Part shown: one piece after another, positions 31,073-40,568 of the stretch
How the letters are laid out: the number at the start of each line of letters is the position of its first letter
Position numbering within the stretch: position 1 is the stretch's first letter
Assembly: GCA_963706875.1 (NCBI GenBank)
Contig: CAVPNW010000016.1
Span: forward strand, 654,210-718,209
Source: Prado023 sp963706875
Lineage (GTDB): Bacteria > Actinomycetota > Actinomycetes > S36-B12 > CAIYMF01
Reading direction: 5' to 3'
Length of the DNA: 64,000 nt
The notes under the pieces: model-generated
Database searches by the model: none
Told to the model about the DNA's origin: nothing
Seen by the model: only the letters and a program-made list of their open reading frames with translations
Translations under genes and position numbers: made by a program

Positions 31073-31102
31073 GGGTTGTTACTGCAGCAGCAGGCAAAAC
31101 CT
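31073..31102 (+). promoter_or_regulatory. Ribonucleic antiterminator (RAT) for a BglG/LicT protein
   Basis: The 30 bases begin GGGTTGTTACTG and end GCAGGCAAAACCT, matching the E. coli bgl RAT (GGATTGTTACTG...GCAGGCAAAACC) almost base for base. Its 3' end (31096-31102) is shared with the left arm of the following terminator, so protein binding would prevent terminator folding. Confidence 0.92.
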
Positions 31103-31159
31103 GAACTTTGATGAGTTGTCGTTCTTCGGAACGCAACGCGTCAATGTTCAGGTTTTTTT
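31096..31159 (+). terminator. Conditional intrinsic terminator overlapping the RAT
   Basis: AAAACCTGAAC (31096-31106) pairs with GTTCAGGTTTT (31146-31156), followed by a run of T to 31159. The loop contains an extra CGTTC-ttcg-GAACG hairpin that stabilises it. One of the few T-tract terminators in this GC-rich region. Confidence 0.9.
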
Positions 31160-31212
31160 GTTGCCCAAAATCGCCCCCGGACCCGCCCAACAGCGAATTC
31201 GAAGGAGTAATC

Positions 31213-33108
31213 GTGGCAACAGCGACGAAGTACGACGCACTTGCCGAAGAGATCCTGCGGGGTGTCGGCGGCGAGCACAACGTGGCAGCAGTGACGCACT
31301 GCGCGACCCGGCTGCGCTTCCAGATCAAGGACCGCGACAAGGTCGACAAGGCGGCCGTGGAGAACACCAAGGGTGTCATCACGGTCGTCGAGGCCGGCGG
31401 CCAGTTCCAGGTCGTCATCGGCAACACGGTCAACAACGTGTACGAGTCGATCGTGGCCCAGACCTCGATCCAGCCCGGCGAGGGGGGCACCTCCGGTGGG
31501 CTTCTGGCGAGGGCGATCGACCTGATCACCTCGATCTTCACCCCGTTCCTGTGGGTGCTGGCCGGCACCGGCCTGATCAAGGCCCTGCTGGCGGTGGCTG
31601 TGAAGGTCGATCCGTCGTGGCAGGGCACCCCCAGCTACGCGATCCTGTTCTCGGCCGCGGACGCGACGTTCCAGTTCCTGCCGATCTTCCTGGCGATCAC
31701 CTCGGCGAAGAAGTTCGGCGCCAACGTCTACACCTCGGTGGCCATCGCCGGTGCGCTGATCTACTCCTCGACGATCGCCGTGATCCCCGGCGCCGACGGG
31801 GTCACCACCACCCTCAGCGGCTACGCCGCCTCCGGCGGGGAGCTGACCTTCTTCGGCATCCCGGTGCTTATGATCAGCTACCTGTCCGGGGTCATCCCGA
31901 CCATCCTGGCGGTCTACGCCCAGTCCAAGCTGGAGAAGCTGCTCAACCGGGGCATCCCCGAGACGTTCCGCAACTTCGTGGTCCCGATGCTCACGGTGGC
32001 GATCATCGTGCCGCTGACCTACATCGTGATCGGCCCGATCGCTGACAAGGCGGGCTCGACGATCTCCGACGCGGTCGACTGGGTCTGGAACCTGTCGCCG
32101 GTCCTCGGTGGCGCGATCCTGGGCGCGTTCTGGCAGGTGTTCGTCATCTTCGGGATCCACTGGGGCTTCGTGCCGATCATCGTGCAGAACCTGTCCGAGA
32201 CCGGCTACTCGCTGATCGTCGGCCCGCTGTTCGCCGCCGTCCTGGCCCAGTCCGGTGCCGCCGCTGCCGTGTGGCTCAAGACCCGCAACAAGGAGCTCAA
32301 GGAGGTCGCCGGCCCCGCCACGATCTCGGCGTTCCTCGCCGGCATCACCGAGCCCGCGATCTACGGTGTCACCCTCCGGCTCAAGAAGCCGTTCGTCTAC
32401 GCCTGCATCGGTGGTGCGGTTGGTGGTGCCATCATCGGCGCCGCCGGCTCAGCCCCGGTCGGCTTCGTCCTGCCAGGTGCGATCACGATGACGGCCGCGA
32501 TCGACGGACCCGGCAACTTCACGATGTTCGTGATCGGTGTGGTCGTGGCGATCGCGGTCGCGTTCGCGCTGACCATGGTCCTGGGGTTCAAGGACATCCC
32601 CGAGACCAAGCACGTCGCCGGTCCCGAGGCCACCGCCGACGAGGGTCTCGTGGCCTCCGAGGCCGCCGCGATCACCGCCCCGGTCGCCGGCACGGTCGTG
32701 CCGCTGGCCGCGGTCCCGGACCCGGTGTTCTCCTCCGGTGCGATGGGCAACGGCCTAGCCGTGCTGCCCACCGAGGGCAAGGTGTACTCGCCGGTCTCGG
32801 GCACCGTCACCGCGCAGATGCCGCACGCCTACGGGATCACCGCCGACAACGGCATGGAGGTCCTGATCCACATCGGGATCGACACGGTCAAGCTCGAGGG
32901 CACGCACTTCAGCCCGAAAGTTGCCAAGGGCCAGCGGGTCGAGGACGGCGCGCTGCTCGCCGAGTTTGACATCGCCGCCATCAAGGCCGCCGGGTACAAC
33001 CCGATGGTGATCATGGTCGTGACCAACTCCGGTGACTACGCCGCCGTGGTCCCGATCGCCGAGGGACAGGTCGGCGCCCGCGAGCTCGTGCTCGACGTCG
33101 TGAACTGA
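31213..33108 (+). CDS. PTS beta-glucoside transporter, EIIBCA
   Basis: Phosphorylates and imports aryl- or oligo-beta-glucosides. Order: EIIB (Cys in AVTHCATRLRF, about residue 28), EIIC with about ten helices (about 100-450, including PAIYGVTLRLKKPFVYACIG), then EIIA with the active histidine in VLIHIGIDTVKLEG. GTG 31213 is preceded by GAAGGAG and begins right at the EIIB fold; the earlier in-frame ATG lies inside the terminator loop. It is the first gene behind the RAT-terminator leader, so expression should need the BglG-type protein encoded downstream. Confidence 0.92.
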   Translation: MATATKYDALAEEILRGVGGEHNVAAVTHCATRLRFQIKDRDKVDKAAVENTKGVITVVEAGGQFQVVIGNTVNNVYESIVAQTSIQPGEGGTSGGLLARAIDLITSIFTPFLWVLAGTGLIKALLAVAVKVDPSWQGTPSYAILFSAADATFQFLPIFLAITSAKKFGANVYTSVAIAGALIYSSTIAVIPGADGVTTTLSGYAASGGELTFFGIPVLMISYLSGVIPTILAVYAQSKLEKLLNRGIPETFRNFVVPMLTVAIIVPLTYIVIGPIADKAGSTISDAVDWVWNLSPVLGGAILGAFWQVFVIFGIHWGFVPIIVQNLSETGYSLIVGPLFAAVLAQSGAAAAVWLKTRNKELKEVAGPATISAFLAGITEPAIYGVTLRLKKPFVYACIGGAVGGAIIGAAGSAPVGFVLPGAITMTAAIDGPGNFTMFVIGVVVAIAVAFALTMVLGFKDIPETKHVAGPEATADEGLVASEAAAITAPVAGTVVPLAAVPDPVFSSGAMGNGLAVLPTEGKVYSPVSGTVTAQMPHAYGITADNGMEVLIHIGIDTVKLEGTHFSPKVAKGQRVEDGALLAEFDIAAIKAAGYNPMVIMVVTNSGDYAAVVPIAEGQVGARELVLDVVN

Positions 33109-33116
33109 CCCCAGCC

Positions 33117-33160
33117 GGGGGTGGGCTGGCCGCCGGATCAACCCCGGCCAGCCCACCCCC
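33117..33160 (+). terminator. Strong intercistronic hairpin
   Basis: A perfect 16-bp stem (33117-33132 with 33145-33160) over 12 nt, eight bases after the EIIBCA stop, without T-tract. Within the operon it more likely sets mRNA stability or partial termination than full stop. Confidence 0.65.
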
Positions 33161-33248
33161 ACCGCCCGCCACCCGCCACCCCCAAGGACCCCTCCCCCGC
33201 AGCCGGGACATTGAGACACCCACTCACGACAGAGAGCGAGAACCACCG

Positions 33249-34677
33249 ATGACCACCACCTCCACCCCGTTCCCGAAGGGCTTCCTCTGGGGCGGGGCCA
33301 CCGCCGCCAACCAACTCGAAGGCGCCTACGACCAGGGCGGCAAGGGCCTGTCCATCCAGGACGTCATGCCCAAGGGCGGCGTCGCCCCCCGCAGCGACGG
33401 GCCGACTCCGGACAACCTCAAGCTCGACGGCATCGGCTTCTACCACCGCTACGCCGAGGACATCGCCCTGTTCGCCGAGATGGGCTTCTCTGTGTTCCGG
33501 TTCTCCATCGCGTGGAGCCGGATCTTCCCCCAGGGCGACGAGGAGGCCCCAAACGAGGAAGGCCTGGCGTTCTATGACGGCGTGCTCGACGAGTGCGCCA
33601 AGCACGGCATCACCCCGCTGGTGACCATCAGCCACTACGAGACCCCGCTGCACCTGGCTGAGGCCTACGACGGCTGGGTGTCCCGGGACCTGATCGGGTT
33701 CTACGAGCGCTACGTCCGGGTCCTGTTCGACCGCTACGGCGACCGCGTCAAGCTCTGGCTGACGTTCAACGAGATCAACTCGGTGCTCCACCTGCCGTTC
33801 CTCAGTGGTGGCATCAACACACCCAAGGACCAGCTCAGCCTCTCCGACCTCTACCAGGCCGCCCACCACGAGCTGGTCGCCTCCGCCCTGGCCACGAAGA
33901 TCGCCCACGAGATGATGCCCGACGCCAAGGTCGGCTGCATGGTCATCTCGATGCCGATCTACCCACTCACCCCGGACCCGGCCGACGTCGCTCGCGGTCA
34001 TGCACGCCGACCACGCGAACCTCATGTTCGGCGACGTGCACACCCGCGGCTACTACCCCGGGTACGCGATGCGCTTCTTCCGGGAGAACGGCATCGAGCT
34101 GCAGATCACCGACGAGGACCGCGAGATCCTGACCAACACCGTGGACTTCGTATCGTTCTCCTACTACATGAGCATCTGCGAGACCGCCGACCCCGCCAAG
34201 AAGACCAAGGGCCAGGGCAACATCATGGGCGGGGTCCCCAACCCCACCCTGGCAGCCTCCGAGTGGGGCTGGCAGATCGACCCGGTCGGCCTGCGCCTGG
34301 TGCTCAACCAGTTCTGGGACCGGTGGCAGAAGCCGCTGTTCATCGTTGAGAACGGCCTCGGGGCCAAGGATCAGCTGGTCGAGGTTGACGGGGTCAAGAC
34401 GGTGCTCGACGACTACCGGATCGCCTACCTCAACGACCACCTCTACCAGGTCGGCGAGGCACTGGCCGATGGTGTGGAGCTCTGGGGGTACACCACTTGG
34501 GGACCGATCGACCTCGTCAGCGCGAGCACCGCCCAGCTCAGCAAGCGGTACGGGTTCATCTACGTCGACCGCAACGACGACGGCACGGGAACACTGGACC
34601 GGTACAAGAAGAAGTCCTTCGACTGGTACGCCGAGGTCATCGCCAGCAACGGCGCCAACCTCACGCCGACCGCATAG
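33249..34677 (+). CDS. GH1 family 6-phospho-beta-glucosidase (one frameshift)
   Basis: The expected partner of the PTS: it cleaves the imported phospho-beta-glucoside. N-terminus FPKGFLWGGATAANQLEGAY is the GH1 signature; acid/base Glu lies in LTFNEINS (about residue 177) and the nucleophile in FIVENGLG (about 365). The reading frame breaks near 33,988-33,996: the first part runs to LTPDPADV and the second resumes at AVMHADHANLMFGDVHTRG, consistent with one surplus base. Both catalytic residues remain, so the product is complete if the indel is an error. ATG 33249 is preceded by GAGAGCGAGAA. Confidence 0.88.
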
Positions 34678-34679
34678 CT

Positions 34680-34722
34680 CCGTGGGGGTCCCCGGCCCTT
34701 GCCGAGTCGGGGACCCCCACGG
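34680..34722 (+). terminator. Intercistronic hairpin after the glucosidase
   Basis: A 15-bp perfect stem (34680-34694 with 34708-34722) with a 13-nt loop, starting just behind the stop. No T-run; may attenuate transcription into the HAD gene. Confidence 0.65.
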
Positions 34723-34765
34723 TTCGCCCAGTCAGAATCGTCCAGCCATGAAGGGAACAACCACC

Positions 34766-35602
34766 ATGACCCGCAAGGCTGTCTTCCTCGATGTTGATGG
34801 AACCCTGCTCAACGACCGCGGGCTCGTCCCCGACAGTGCGGTCACCGCCGTGCGGCAGGCCCGCGCCAACGGGCACCTGCTGTTCCTGTGCACGGGTCGG
34901 TCGATGGCTGAGCTCTGGGGCGAGATCATGGAGATCGGCTTCGACGGGGTGATCGCCGCGGCTGGCGGGTACGTCGAGGTCGGCGGCCAGGTCCTGCACC
35001 ACCAGAACGTGCCGGTCGACCAGGTCGGCCGGGTCATCGACTTCTTCGATGCCCGCGGGATCAACTACTTCCTCGAGGCCAACTCCGGGCTGTACGGCAG
35101 TGCCACGATCAAGACCCAGATGCGCGAGGTCCTCTACGGCGGCGTCACCGACGAGAACGTCCTGGCCGAGCTGGAGCGCGGCTTCGCCCCGTTCATCGAC
35201 CACCTCATCGTAGGGGAGAACATGCTCCGCGACGACATCAACAAGATCTCCTTCCTCGGCTCCGACGTGCCCTTCGAGACGATCCGGGCCGAGTTCGCCG
35301 ACGCATTCGACGTCATCCCGGCCACCGTCCCCCAGTTCGAGCCCAACAGCGGGGAGCTGGCGATCGCCGGGGTCCACAAGGCCGGCGCCATCGAGATCCT
35401 CCTGGAGCACCTCGGCATCCCGGTCGCCGACACGATGGCCTACGGCGACGGGCACAACGACCTGGAGATGCTCGCCTACGTCAACACCGGTGTGGCCATG
35501 GGCAACGCGCACCAGAAGGTCAAGGTCGTCGCCGACGACATCACCGGCAGCCCCGACGAGGACGGCCTGCTCAGAAGCTTCACCAAGTACGGTCTGATCT
35601 GA
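34766..35602 (+). CDS. Cof-type HAD hydrolase
   Basis: HAD motif I FLDVDGTLLND near residue 6, motif II LFLCTGRS, and the late AYGDGHNDLEMLAYV holding the metal aspartates; the C2-type cap in between is that of the Cof/YbjI group, phosphatases of sugar phosphates and similar metabolites. In this operon it may remove phosphate from surplus sugar phosphate (inference). ATG 34766 is preferred because GAAGGGAAC lies eight bases before; ATG 34748 would add six residues. Confidence 0.85.
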   Translation: MTRKAVFLDVDGTLLNDRGLVPDSAVTAVRQARANGHLLFLCTGRSMAELWGEIMEIGFDGVIAAAGGYVEVGGQVLHHQNVPVDQVGRVIDFFDARGINYFLEANSGLYGSATIKTQMREVLYGGVTDENVLAELERGFAPFIDHLIVGENMLRDDINKISFLGSDVPFETIRAEFADAFDVIPATVPQFEPNSGELAIAGVHKAGAIEILLEHLGIPVADTMAYGDGHNDLEMLAYVNTGVAMGNAHQKVKVVADDITGSPDEDGLLRSFTKYGLI

Positions 35603-35651
35603 TCAACCAGTGGCTGCGGTCTGAGCCGAGTCGCCCGAGGAGGTGATGACG

Positions 35652-36497
35652 ATGCTCCGGGTGAACCGGGTGATCAACAACAACGTCATCAGCGTGCTCG
35701 AGGACGACCGCGAGGTGATCCTCACCGGCCGCGGGCTGGGCTACCAGCAGCACCCCGGCGGCACGTACGACCCCGCCCGGGTCGAGCGGCGCTTCGTCCT
35801 GGACGACGACCGGTCGGCTGAGGGGTTCACGAACGTCATCGCCGAGATCCCCTACGAGGTCCTGGTTCTCTCCAACGAGATCGCCGACCACCTCAAGGCC
35901 ACCCTCGACCTGACCCTGACCAGCGCAATGCAGCTGGCGATCGCCGACCACATCCAGTTCGCCGTGCAGCGCCTTGCCACCGGGCAGCGCCTCGAGCACG
36001 CGATGCTCTGGGAGCTGAAGAGCACCTACCGCCGGGAGTTCACCGCCGCTCTGGAGATCCTGGACATGATCCACGCGGCGACCGGTGCGGTGATGCCGGT
36101 CGACGAGGCGGCGTTCCTGACCATGCACCTGGTCAACGCCGAGCTCAACGGCGACATGTCGACCACAATGAGCACGACCACCGCGGTCCAGGACATCGTG
36201 GCCCTCGTGCGCGACCAGCTCGGCGTGCCGCTGGAGCCCGACTCCGTGGCCTACGCGCGGTTCCTTACCCACGTGAAGTTCGCCGTCCGGCGCATCGAGG
36301 ACGGCCAGCTGCTCGTCGGCACCGACCTGACCCTCTACGACATGGTGCGCGCGCAGGACCCCGAGGCCCACGAGTGCGCCCTGGCCGTCGCCGCCTACGT
36401 GCGCGACCGCTACGCACTGGACCTGCCCGAGGAGGAGCTGCTCTACCTCATGGTGCACGTCAACCGGTTGCGCCACCGCAACGTGTCGGCACCATGA
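35652..36497 (+). CDS. bglG: BglG/LicT family transcriptional antiterminator
   Basis: The N-terminal RNA-binding CAT domain (about 1-60) starts MLRVNRVINNNVISVLEDD with the residues that read RAT RNA. PRD1 (about 65-170) holds the regulatory-histidine region LAIADHIQFAV and PRD2 (about 175-280) holds RFLTHVKFAVRRI and LMVHVNRL. PTS phosphorylation of these histidines should make activity depend on substrate. ATG 35652 gives the standard N-terminus and has AGGAGGTG six bases upstream. The matching RAT lies at 31,073-31,102, so the gene is autoregulated. Its stop overlaps the second EIIBCA start. Confidence 0.92.
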   Translation: MLRVNRVINNNVISVLEDDREVILTGRGLGYQQHPGGTYDPARVERRFVLDDDRSAEGFTNVIAEIPYEVLVLSNEIADHLKATLDLTLTSAMQLAIADHIQFAVQRLATGQRLEHAMLWELKSTYRREFTAALEILDMIHAATGAVMPVDEAAFLTMHLVNAELNGDMSTTMSTTTAVQDIVALVRDQLGVPLEPDSVAYARFLTHVKFAVRRIEDGQLLVGTDLTLYDMVRAQDPEAHECALAVAAYVRDRYALDLPEEELLYLMVHVNRLRHRNVSAP

Positions 36498-38491
36498 TGG
36501 AGATCGACGACCTCGCCGCAGGCATCGTCGCCGGGGTCGGCGGGCCGGCGAACATCCGCTCGGTCGGCCACTGCACCACCCGCCTGCGGCTGGTGCTGGC
36601 AGACCGTGGCGCCGCCGACCGGGACGTCGTGCGGGCCCTACCGGGGGTCATGAGCACGGTCGAGCGCGGTGGTCAGTTCCAGGTCGTGATCGGTCAGCAC
36701 GTCGCGCAGGTCGACACCGAGGTCCGCTCCCTGGTGTCGGCCGCGAAGGACGGTGCGCCGGTCGACGAGGCGCCGCTCGCCATGACTCCGGTCGACCGCG
36801 CGTTCGACCTGCTCACCGGCACCTTCCACCCACTCATCTGGGCGCTCGTCGGGTCGAGCATGATCAAGACGTTCCTGGCGCTGGCCGCCCAGCTGGGATG
36901 GATCAGCACCACGAGCACGACCTACGCGATCTGGTCCGCCGCGGGAAACGCTGCGTTCTTCTTCCTGCCCGTCCTGGTCGGCATCACCGCGTCGCTGAAG
37001 CTGGGCGCCAACCCCTACGTGGGGGGGACGATAGCCGCGGCACTGCTGCACGCGGAGTTCACGGGGATCGGGCCAGTGGGCACCGAGGCGACCTTCCTGG
37101 GCCTTCCGGTCGTCGTCATCGACTACGGCTCGTCGGTGTTCCCCGCACTCATCGCCGCGATCCTGCTGTCGATCATGGAGAAGGCCCTGCGCCGACGACT
37201 GCCGCGCAGCCTGCACCTCATCCTGATCCCGACGATCTGCATCGCGGTCCTCGTGCCGGCCACCGCGATCCTGTTCGGACCGGTCGGAACCTACGTCAGC
37301 GAGGCGCTTTCCTCAGCGATCGGCTGGCTGTGGCAGCTCAGTCCTGCCGTTGCCGGGGCCATCATGGGTGGCCTGTGGCAGGTGTTCGTGATCTTCGGGG
37401 TTCACTGGGGATTCGTGCCGGTCATCGTCAACGACCTGTCCGTCCAGGGCTACTCACTGCTGACCGGACCACTCGTGGCGGCGGTCCTGGCCCAGGGGGC
37501 GGCGACCCTCGCCGTGATGTTCCGCACCCGCAACGCCGAGATGCGGACCCTGTCCGGTGCGGCCGCGGTCAGCGCCTTCGTTGCCGGGGTCACCGAACCG
37601 GCGATCTACGGCGTCACCCTGCGGCTGCGCAAGCCCTTCATCTACGCCTGCATCGGGGGCATGGTCGGCGGCGCGATCGCCGCCGCCGGCGGCTCCGCGG
37701 CCAACAGCTTCATCTTCCCGGGCCTCATCACCCTGCCCGCCTACATGCACGTGGGCAGCTTCACCCTCCAACTTCTCGGCACTGCCGCCGCCGTGGCGAT
37801 CGCATTCACGCTCACGCTGATCCTCGGGTTCGAGGATGTCCCGAACTCCCCGGACGACGGGGCCGAGGCCGGCGGGTCGACCGACCGCGATGCCGCCTCG
37901 GAGCCGGCCGGCGCGAGAACTGCGCCCGCGCCCGGCCCCCACCTCACGCCCTCCCCGGATGGGGCTCAGGCAGCCATGGCCCCGACCCTTGATCCGACTC
38001 TCCCCACGGTGCCCGGATCCGGCCCAGTCATCGTCGCCGCACCCCTTCACGGCGAGGTCCTGGCGTTGTCCGAGGTGCCCGATCCCGTCTTCGCCCGTGG
38101 GCTGATGGGCCCGGGGGTGGCGATCCGGCCGACCAACGGTGTCCTGCGGTCCCCCGTCGAGGGGACCGTCGCCTCCGTGGCCCGGGCCCACCATGCTGTG
38201 GGCATCACCTCCGATGACGGGGTGGAGATCCTGCTGCATGTCGGGATCGACACCGTCCACCTCGGAGGCCGGCCCTTCGAGACGCTGGTCACCAAGGGCC
38301 AGCGCGTCCAGGTCGGCACCCCCTTGATCCTCGTGGACCTTGAGGCCCTGCTGGCCTCCGGGTGCGAGACGGCCACACCGATCGTCGTGACGAACTCCGC
38401 AACATTCGCGTCGGTCGACGTGGTGGCCGGGAATCAGGTCACCGCCGGAGAGCCCCTCCTCCGGGTGACCCCGAGGCACGCACCTCAGTAG
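36494..38491 (+). CDS. Second PTS beta-glucoside EIIBCA
   Basis: Same domain order as the first transporter: EIIB Cys in SVGHCTTRLRLV, EIIC with PAIYGVTLRLRKPFIYACIG, EIIA with ILLHVGIDTVHLGG. The EIIC-EIIA linker (about 460-510) is much longer and Ala/Pro-rich. ATG 36494 (or the next ATG at 36497) overlaps the bglG stop in ATGATGG. Two paralogous transporters around one antiterminator suggest different beta-glucosides under joint control. No separate RAT precedes this copy. Confidence 0.9.
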   Translation: MMEIDDLAAGIVAGVGGPANIRSVGHCTTRLRLVLADRGAADRDVVRALPGVMSTVERGGQFQVVIGQHVAQVDTEVRSLVSAAKDGAPVDEAPLAMTPVDRAFDLLTGTFHPLIWALVGSSMIKTFLALAAQLGWISTTSTTYAIWSAAGNAAFFFLPVLVGITASLKLGANPYVGGTIAAALLHAEFTGIGPVGTEATFLGLPVVVIDYGSSVFPALIAAILLSIMEKALRRRLPRSLHLILIPTICIAVLVPATAILFGPVGTYVSEALSSAIGWLWQLSPAVAGAIMGGLWQVFVIFGVHWGFVPVIVNDLSVQGYSLLTGPLVAAVLAQGAATLAVMFRTRNAEMRTLSGAAAVSAFVAGVTEPAIYGVTLRLRKPFIYACIGGMVGGAIAAAGGSAANSFIFPGLITLPAYMHVGSFTLQLLGTAAAVAIAFTLTLILGFEDVPNSPDDGAEAGGSTDRDAASEPAGARTAPAPGPHLTPSPDGAQAAMAPTLDPTLPTVPGSGPVIVAAPLHGEVLALSEVPDPVFARGLMGPGVAIRPTNGVLRSPVEGTVASVARAHHAVGITSDDGVEILLHVGIDTVHLGGRPFETLVTKGQRVQVGTPLILVDLEALLASGCETATPIVVTNSATFASVDVVAGNQVTAGEPLLRVTPRHAPQ

Positions 38492-38504
38492 ACAGGAGAA
38501 CGTC

Positions 38505-39491
38505 ATGCACACTCGAACTCTCGGCCAGGGCCTGCAGGTCTCGGCGATCGGCCTGGGCGCCATGGGGATGTCCCAGAGCTACGGCCCCAACCCCGGTGAC
38601 CGTGACGACATGATCGCCGTGCTGCGCGGTGCGGTCGAACGTGGCGTGACGTTCATCGACACCGCCGAGGTGTACGGCCCGTTCGTCAACGAGGAGCTCG
38701 TCGGCGAGGCCCTGGCACCGGTGCGCGACCAGGTCGTCATCGCCACCAAGTTCGGCTTCAGATATGCCGACGGGCGCACGGCCGGGCTGAGCAGCCGCCC
38801 CGAGGACATCCGCCGCGCCGCTGACGGGTCGCTGCACCGCCTCGGGATCGACGTGATCGACCTGTACTACCAGCACCGCGTCGACCCGCAGGTCCCGATC
38901 GAGGACGTCGCCGGCACCGTGAGGGAGCTCATCGACGCCGGCAAGGTCCGCCACTTCGGGCTGTCCGAAGCCGGGGCTGCCACCATCCGCCGCGCCCACG
39001 CCGTGCACCCGGTGACGGCGCTGCAGTCGGAGTACTCGCTGTGGACGCGTGACCCCGAGCCCGAGGTGCTGCCCACCCTGGCCGAGCTGGGCATCGGTCT
39101 CGTGCCGTTCAGCCCGCTGGGCAAGGGGTTCCTCACCGGCACCGTCGAGGCGTCCACCGCCTTCGCCGACGGGGACATCCGCGCCACGATTCCCCGGTTC
39201 GAGGCCGAGAACCGGGCTGCCAACCAGGCGATCGTCGACCATGTCCGGGCGCTGGCCGCCGCCAAAGGGGCCACCCCCGGACAGATCGCCCTGGCCTGGC
39301 TGCTGGCCCAACACCCCTGGATCGTGCCCATCCCCGGCACCCGGCGCATCGAGCGGGTGCAGGAGAACATGACCGCCACGCAGGTCGGGCTGTCCGCCGA
39401 CGAGGTGGCCGACCTCAACGGCCTGGCCATCCGAGTCGGCGTCCGGGGCAACCGCTACGACGAGGCAGGCATGGCCCGCGTGGGGCTCTGA
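38505..39491 (+). CDS. Aldo/keto reductase
   Basis: An (alpha/beta)8 NADPH-dependent oxidoreductase of 328 residues: GLGAMGMSQSYGP, FIDTAEVYGPFVNEELVGEA with the catalytic Asp and Tyr, ATKFGF with Lys, YYQHRVDP with His, and the cofactor-binding PIPGTRRIERVQEN at the end. The pattern resembles the AKR13 group. AGGAG lies eight bases before ATG 38505, 13 bases behind the second EIIBCA, so it is likely the last gene of the operon; its substrate is not evident. Confidence 0.88.
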   Translation: MHTRTLGQGLQVSAIGLGAMGMSQSYGPNPGDRDDMIAVLRGAVERGVTFIDTAEVYGPFVNEELVGEALAPVRDQVVIATKFGFRYADGRTAGLSSRPEDIRRAADGSLHRLGIDVIDLYYQHRVDPQVPIEDVAGTVRELIDAGKVRHFGLSEAGAATIRRAHAVHPVTALQSEYSLWTRDPEPEVLPTLAELGIGLVPFSPLGKGFLTGTVEASTAFADGDIRATIPRFEAENRAANQAIVDHVRALAAAKGATPGQIALAWLLAQHPWIVPIPGTRRIERVQENMTATQVGLSADEVADLNGLAIRVGVRGNRYDEAGMARVGL

Positions 39492-40012
39492 CCCGATGCG
39501 CTCGCGACACCAGCGTGTGCCGGCACCCCAGCCGAGGTCCGCCACCTCGGCGGCTTGCTCATCGGCGTGTTGGCCTGCGATTGGCCTCGACGCTGAGCCC
39601 CAACCGGTGCCGCGGTGTCGCGACGGGCGACGCCGACCTGCTGCGTCCTACTGGGCGGTGTGCAGCGCCCGGGTGTCTCAGCGTGGCCGTCGACGGCAGG
39701 GCTGGCCAGGCCGGTGGTCAGTCACCCTGAGTGATCGCTGACACCCTACTCCGACACATTGGCGGTCAATCCAGCCTCGGGCATGGGCCAACCCGGCCTC
39801 GGTCACGCTGGGTGAGTTGAGCCGGGCGAGCGGCCGCCATGGTGATGTGCATCGACGTGGGGTGGCGCAGACCGGCGCTTGACAGTCCTTCGCGGCGGAA
39901 TGACCGCACCCTGTCAGAGCAGCGATGGAGGGGTCTCGGACACGAACCAGGCAAGTGCCACGCTCTTGGCGAGCTGCTGGGCCCGGAGTTCGGAGGGTGG
40001 GACGATTCGCTC
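39492..40012. other. Gene-poor stretch with diverged repeat copy A (39,644-39,762)
   Basis: No gene is supported. The segment 39,644-39,762, around GCGTGGCCGTCGACGGCAGG and CACCCTGAGTGATCGCTGAC, matches 46,297-46,418 at most positions with small indels. In copy B one frame reads SYWGKAVPGCLSLAVDGRLA and stops at HPE, so both may be remnants of one coding gene end. Confidence 0.5.
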
Positions 40013-40297
40013 ATGAAGGCGACCCGGGTGGACCCGCGCGACGTCACCTGGGAGGTGGATTACCCGACGTACCGGGTGTACTTCTGGACCCAGGGTGGGT
40101 CGGCGTCTGATGAGTGGCGCATGACGAATGCGGCGAACATCCACGAGGTGCTCGCGTGGGCCGATGAGCGGGTTGGAGACGGACGGAGCTACCAGGTGTT
40201 CGTCGAGTCGACGACCGAGATGGAGGGGCAGGGTTTGGGCCTTCTTCGCTTACGCGGGGCTGATCCCACGTCGCGGCAGGGCCGGGATCTGATGTGA
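40013..40297 (+). CDS. Small conserved-looking hypothetical protein
   Basis: A 94-residue, aromatic-rich soluble protein (WEVDYPTYRVYFWTQ, EWRMTNAANIHEVLAWADE, YQVFVESTTEMEGQGLGLLR) with codon use like the neighbours. I do not recognise the family beyond an impression of short actinobacterial proteins of the same layout. ATG 40013 has GGAGGG only at a distance of about 18 bases, so a different start is possible; the frame stays open further upstream. Confidence 0.55.
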   Translation: MKATRVDPRDVTWEVDYPTYRVYFWTQGGSASDEWRMTNAANIHEVLAWADERVGDGRSYQVFVESTTEMEGQGLGLLRLRGADPTSRQGRDLM

Positions 40298-40568
40298 AGG
40301 GGCACTCCCCGGGAGGTGCAAGGGTGAGTTGTCGGTGGGGCGTGAGCGTGCCGGTCACCGACAGGCGGAGCCCAGTTCTCGACCGTCCTGGCGGTGACCG
40401 CTGTCGGACTGCTCTTCGCGCGCCTGGCAGAACGCCACGAGGGCGTGGACCGGGGTGGTGGCCGGTGACCGGGCACCCGTTCCGTGCCACAGCAGTGAAC
40501 CGTGGGCCCGTGGTGCTTTTGGTCGCCGCGGTCGGGTTCGTTGGCCGGTCCAGGGAAGGAGCTAGTCC

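Noticed and set aside
40328..40363. TGTCGGTG...CACCGACA hairpin upstream of the yidC paralogue as a riboswitch or attenuator
   Set aside because: Only an 8-bp stem with a large loop and no alternative structure or T-tract; not more than expected by chance.
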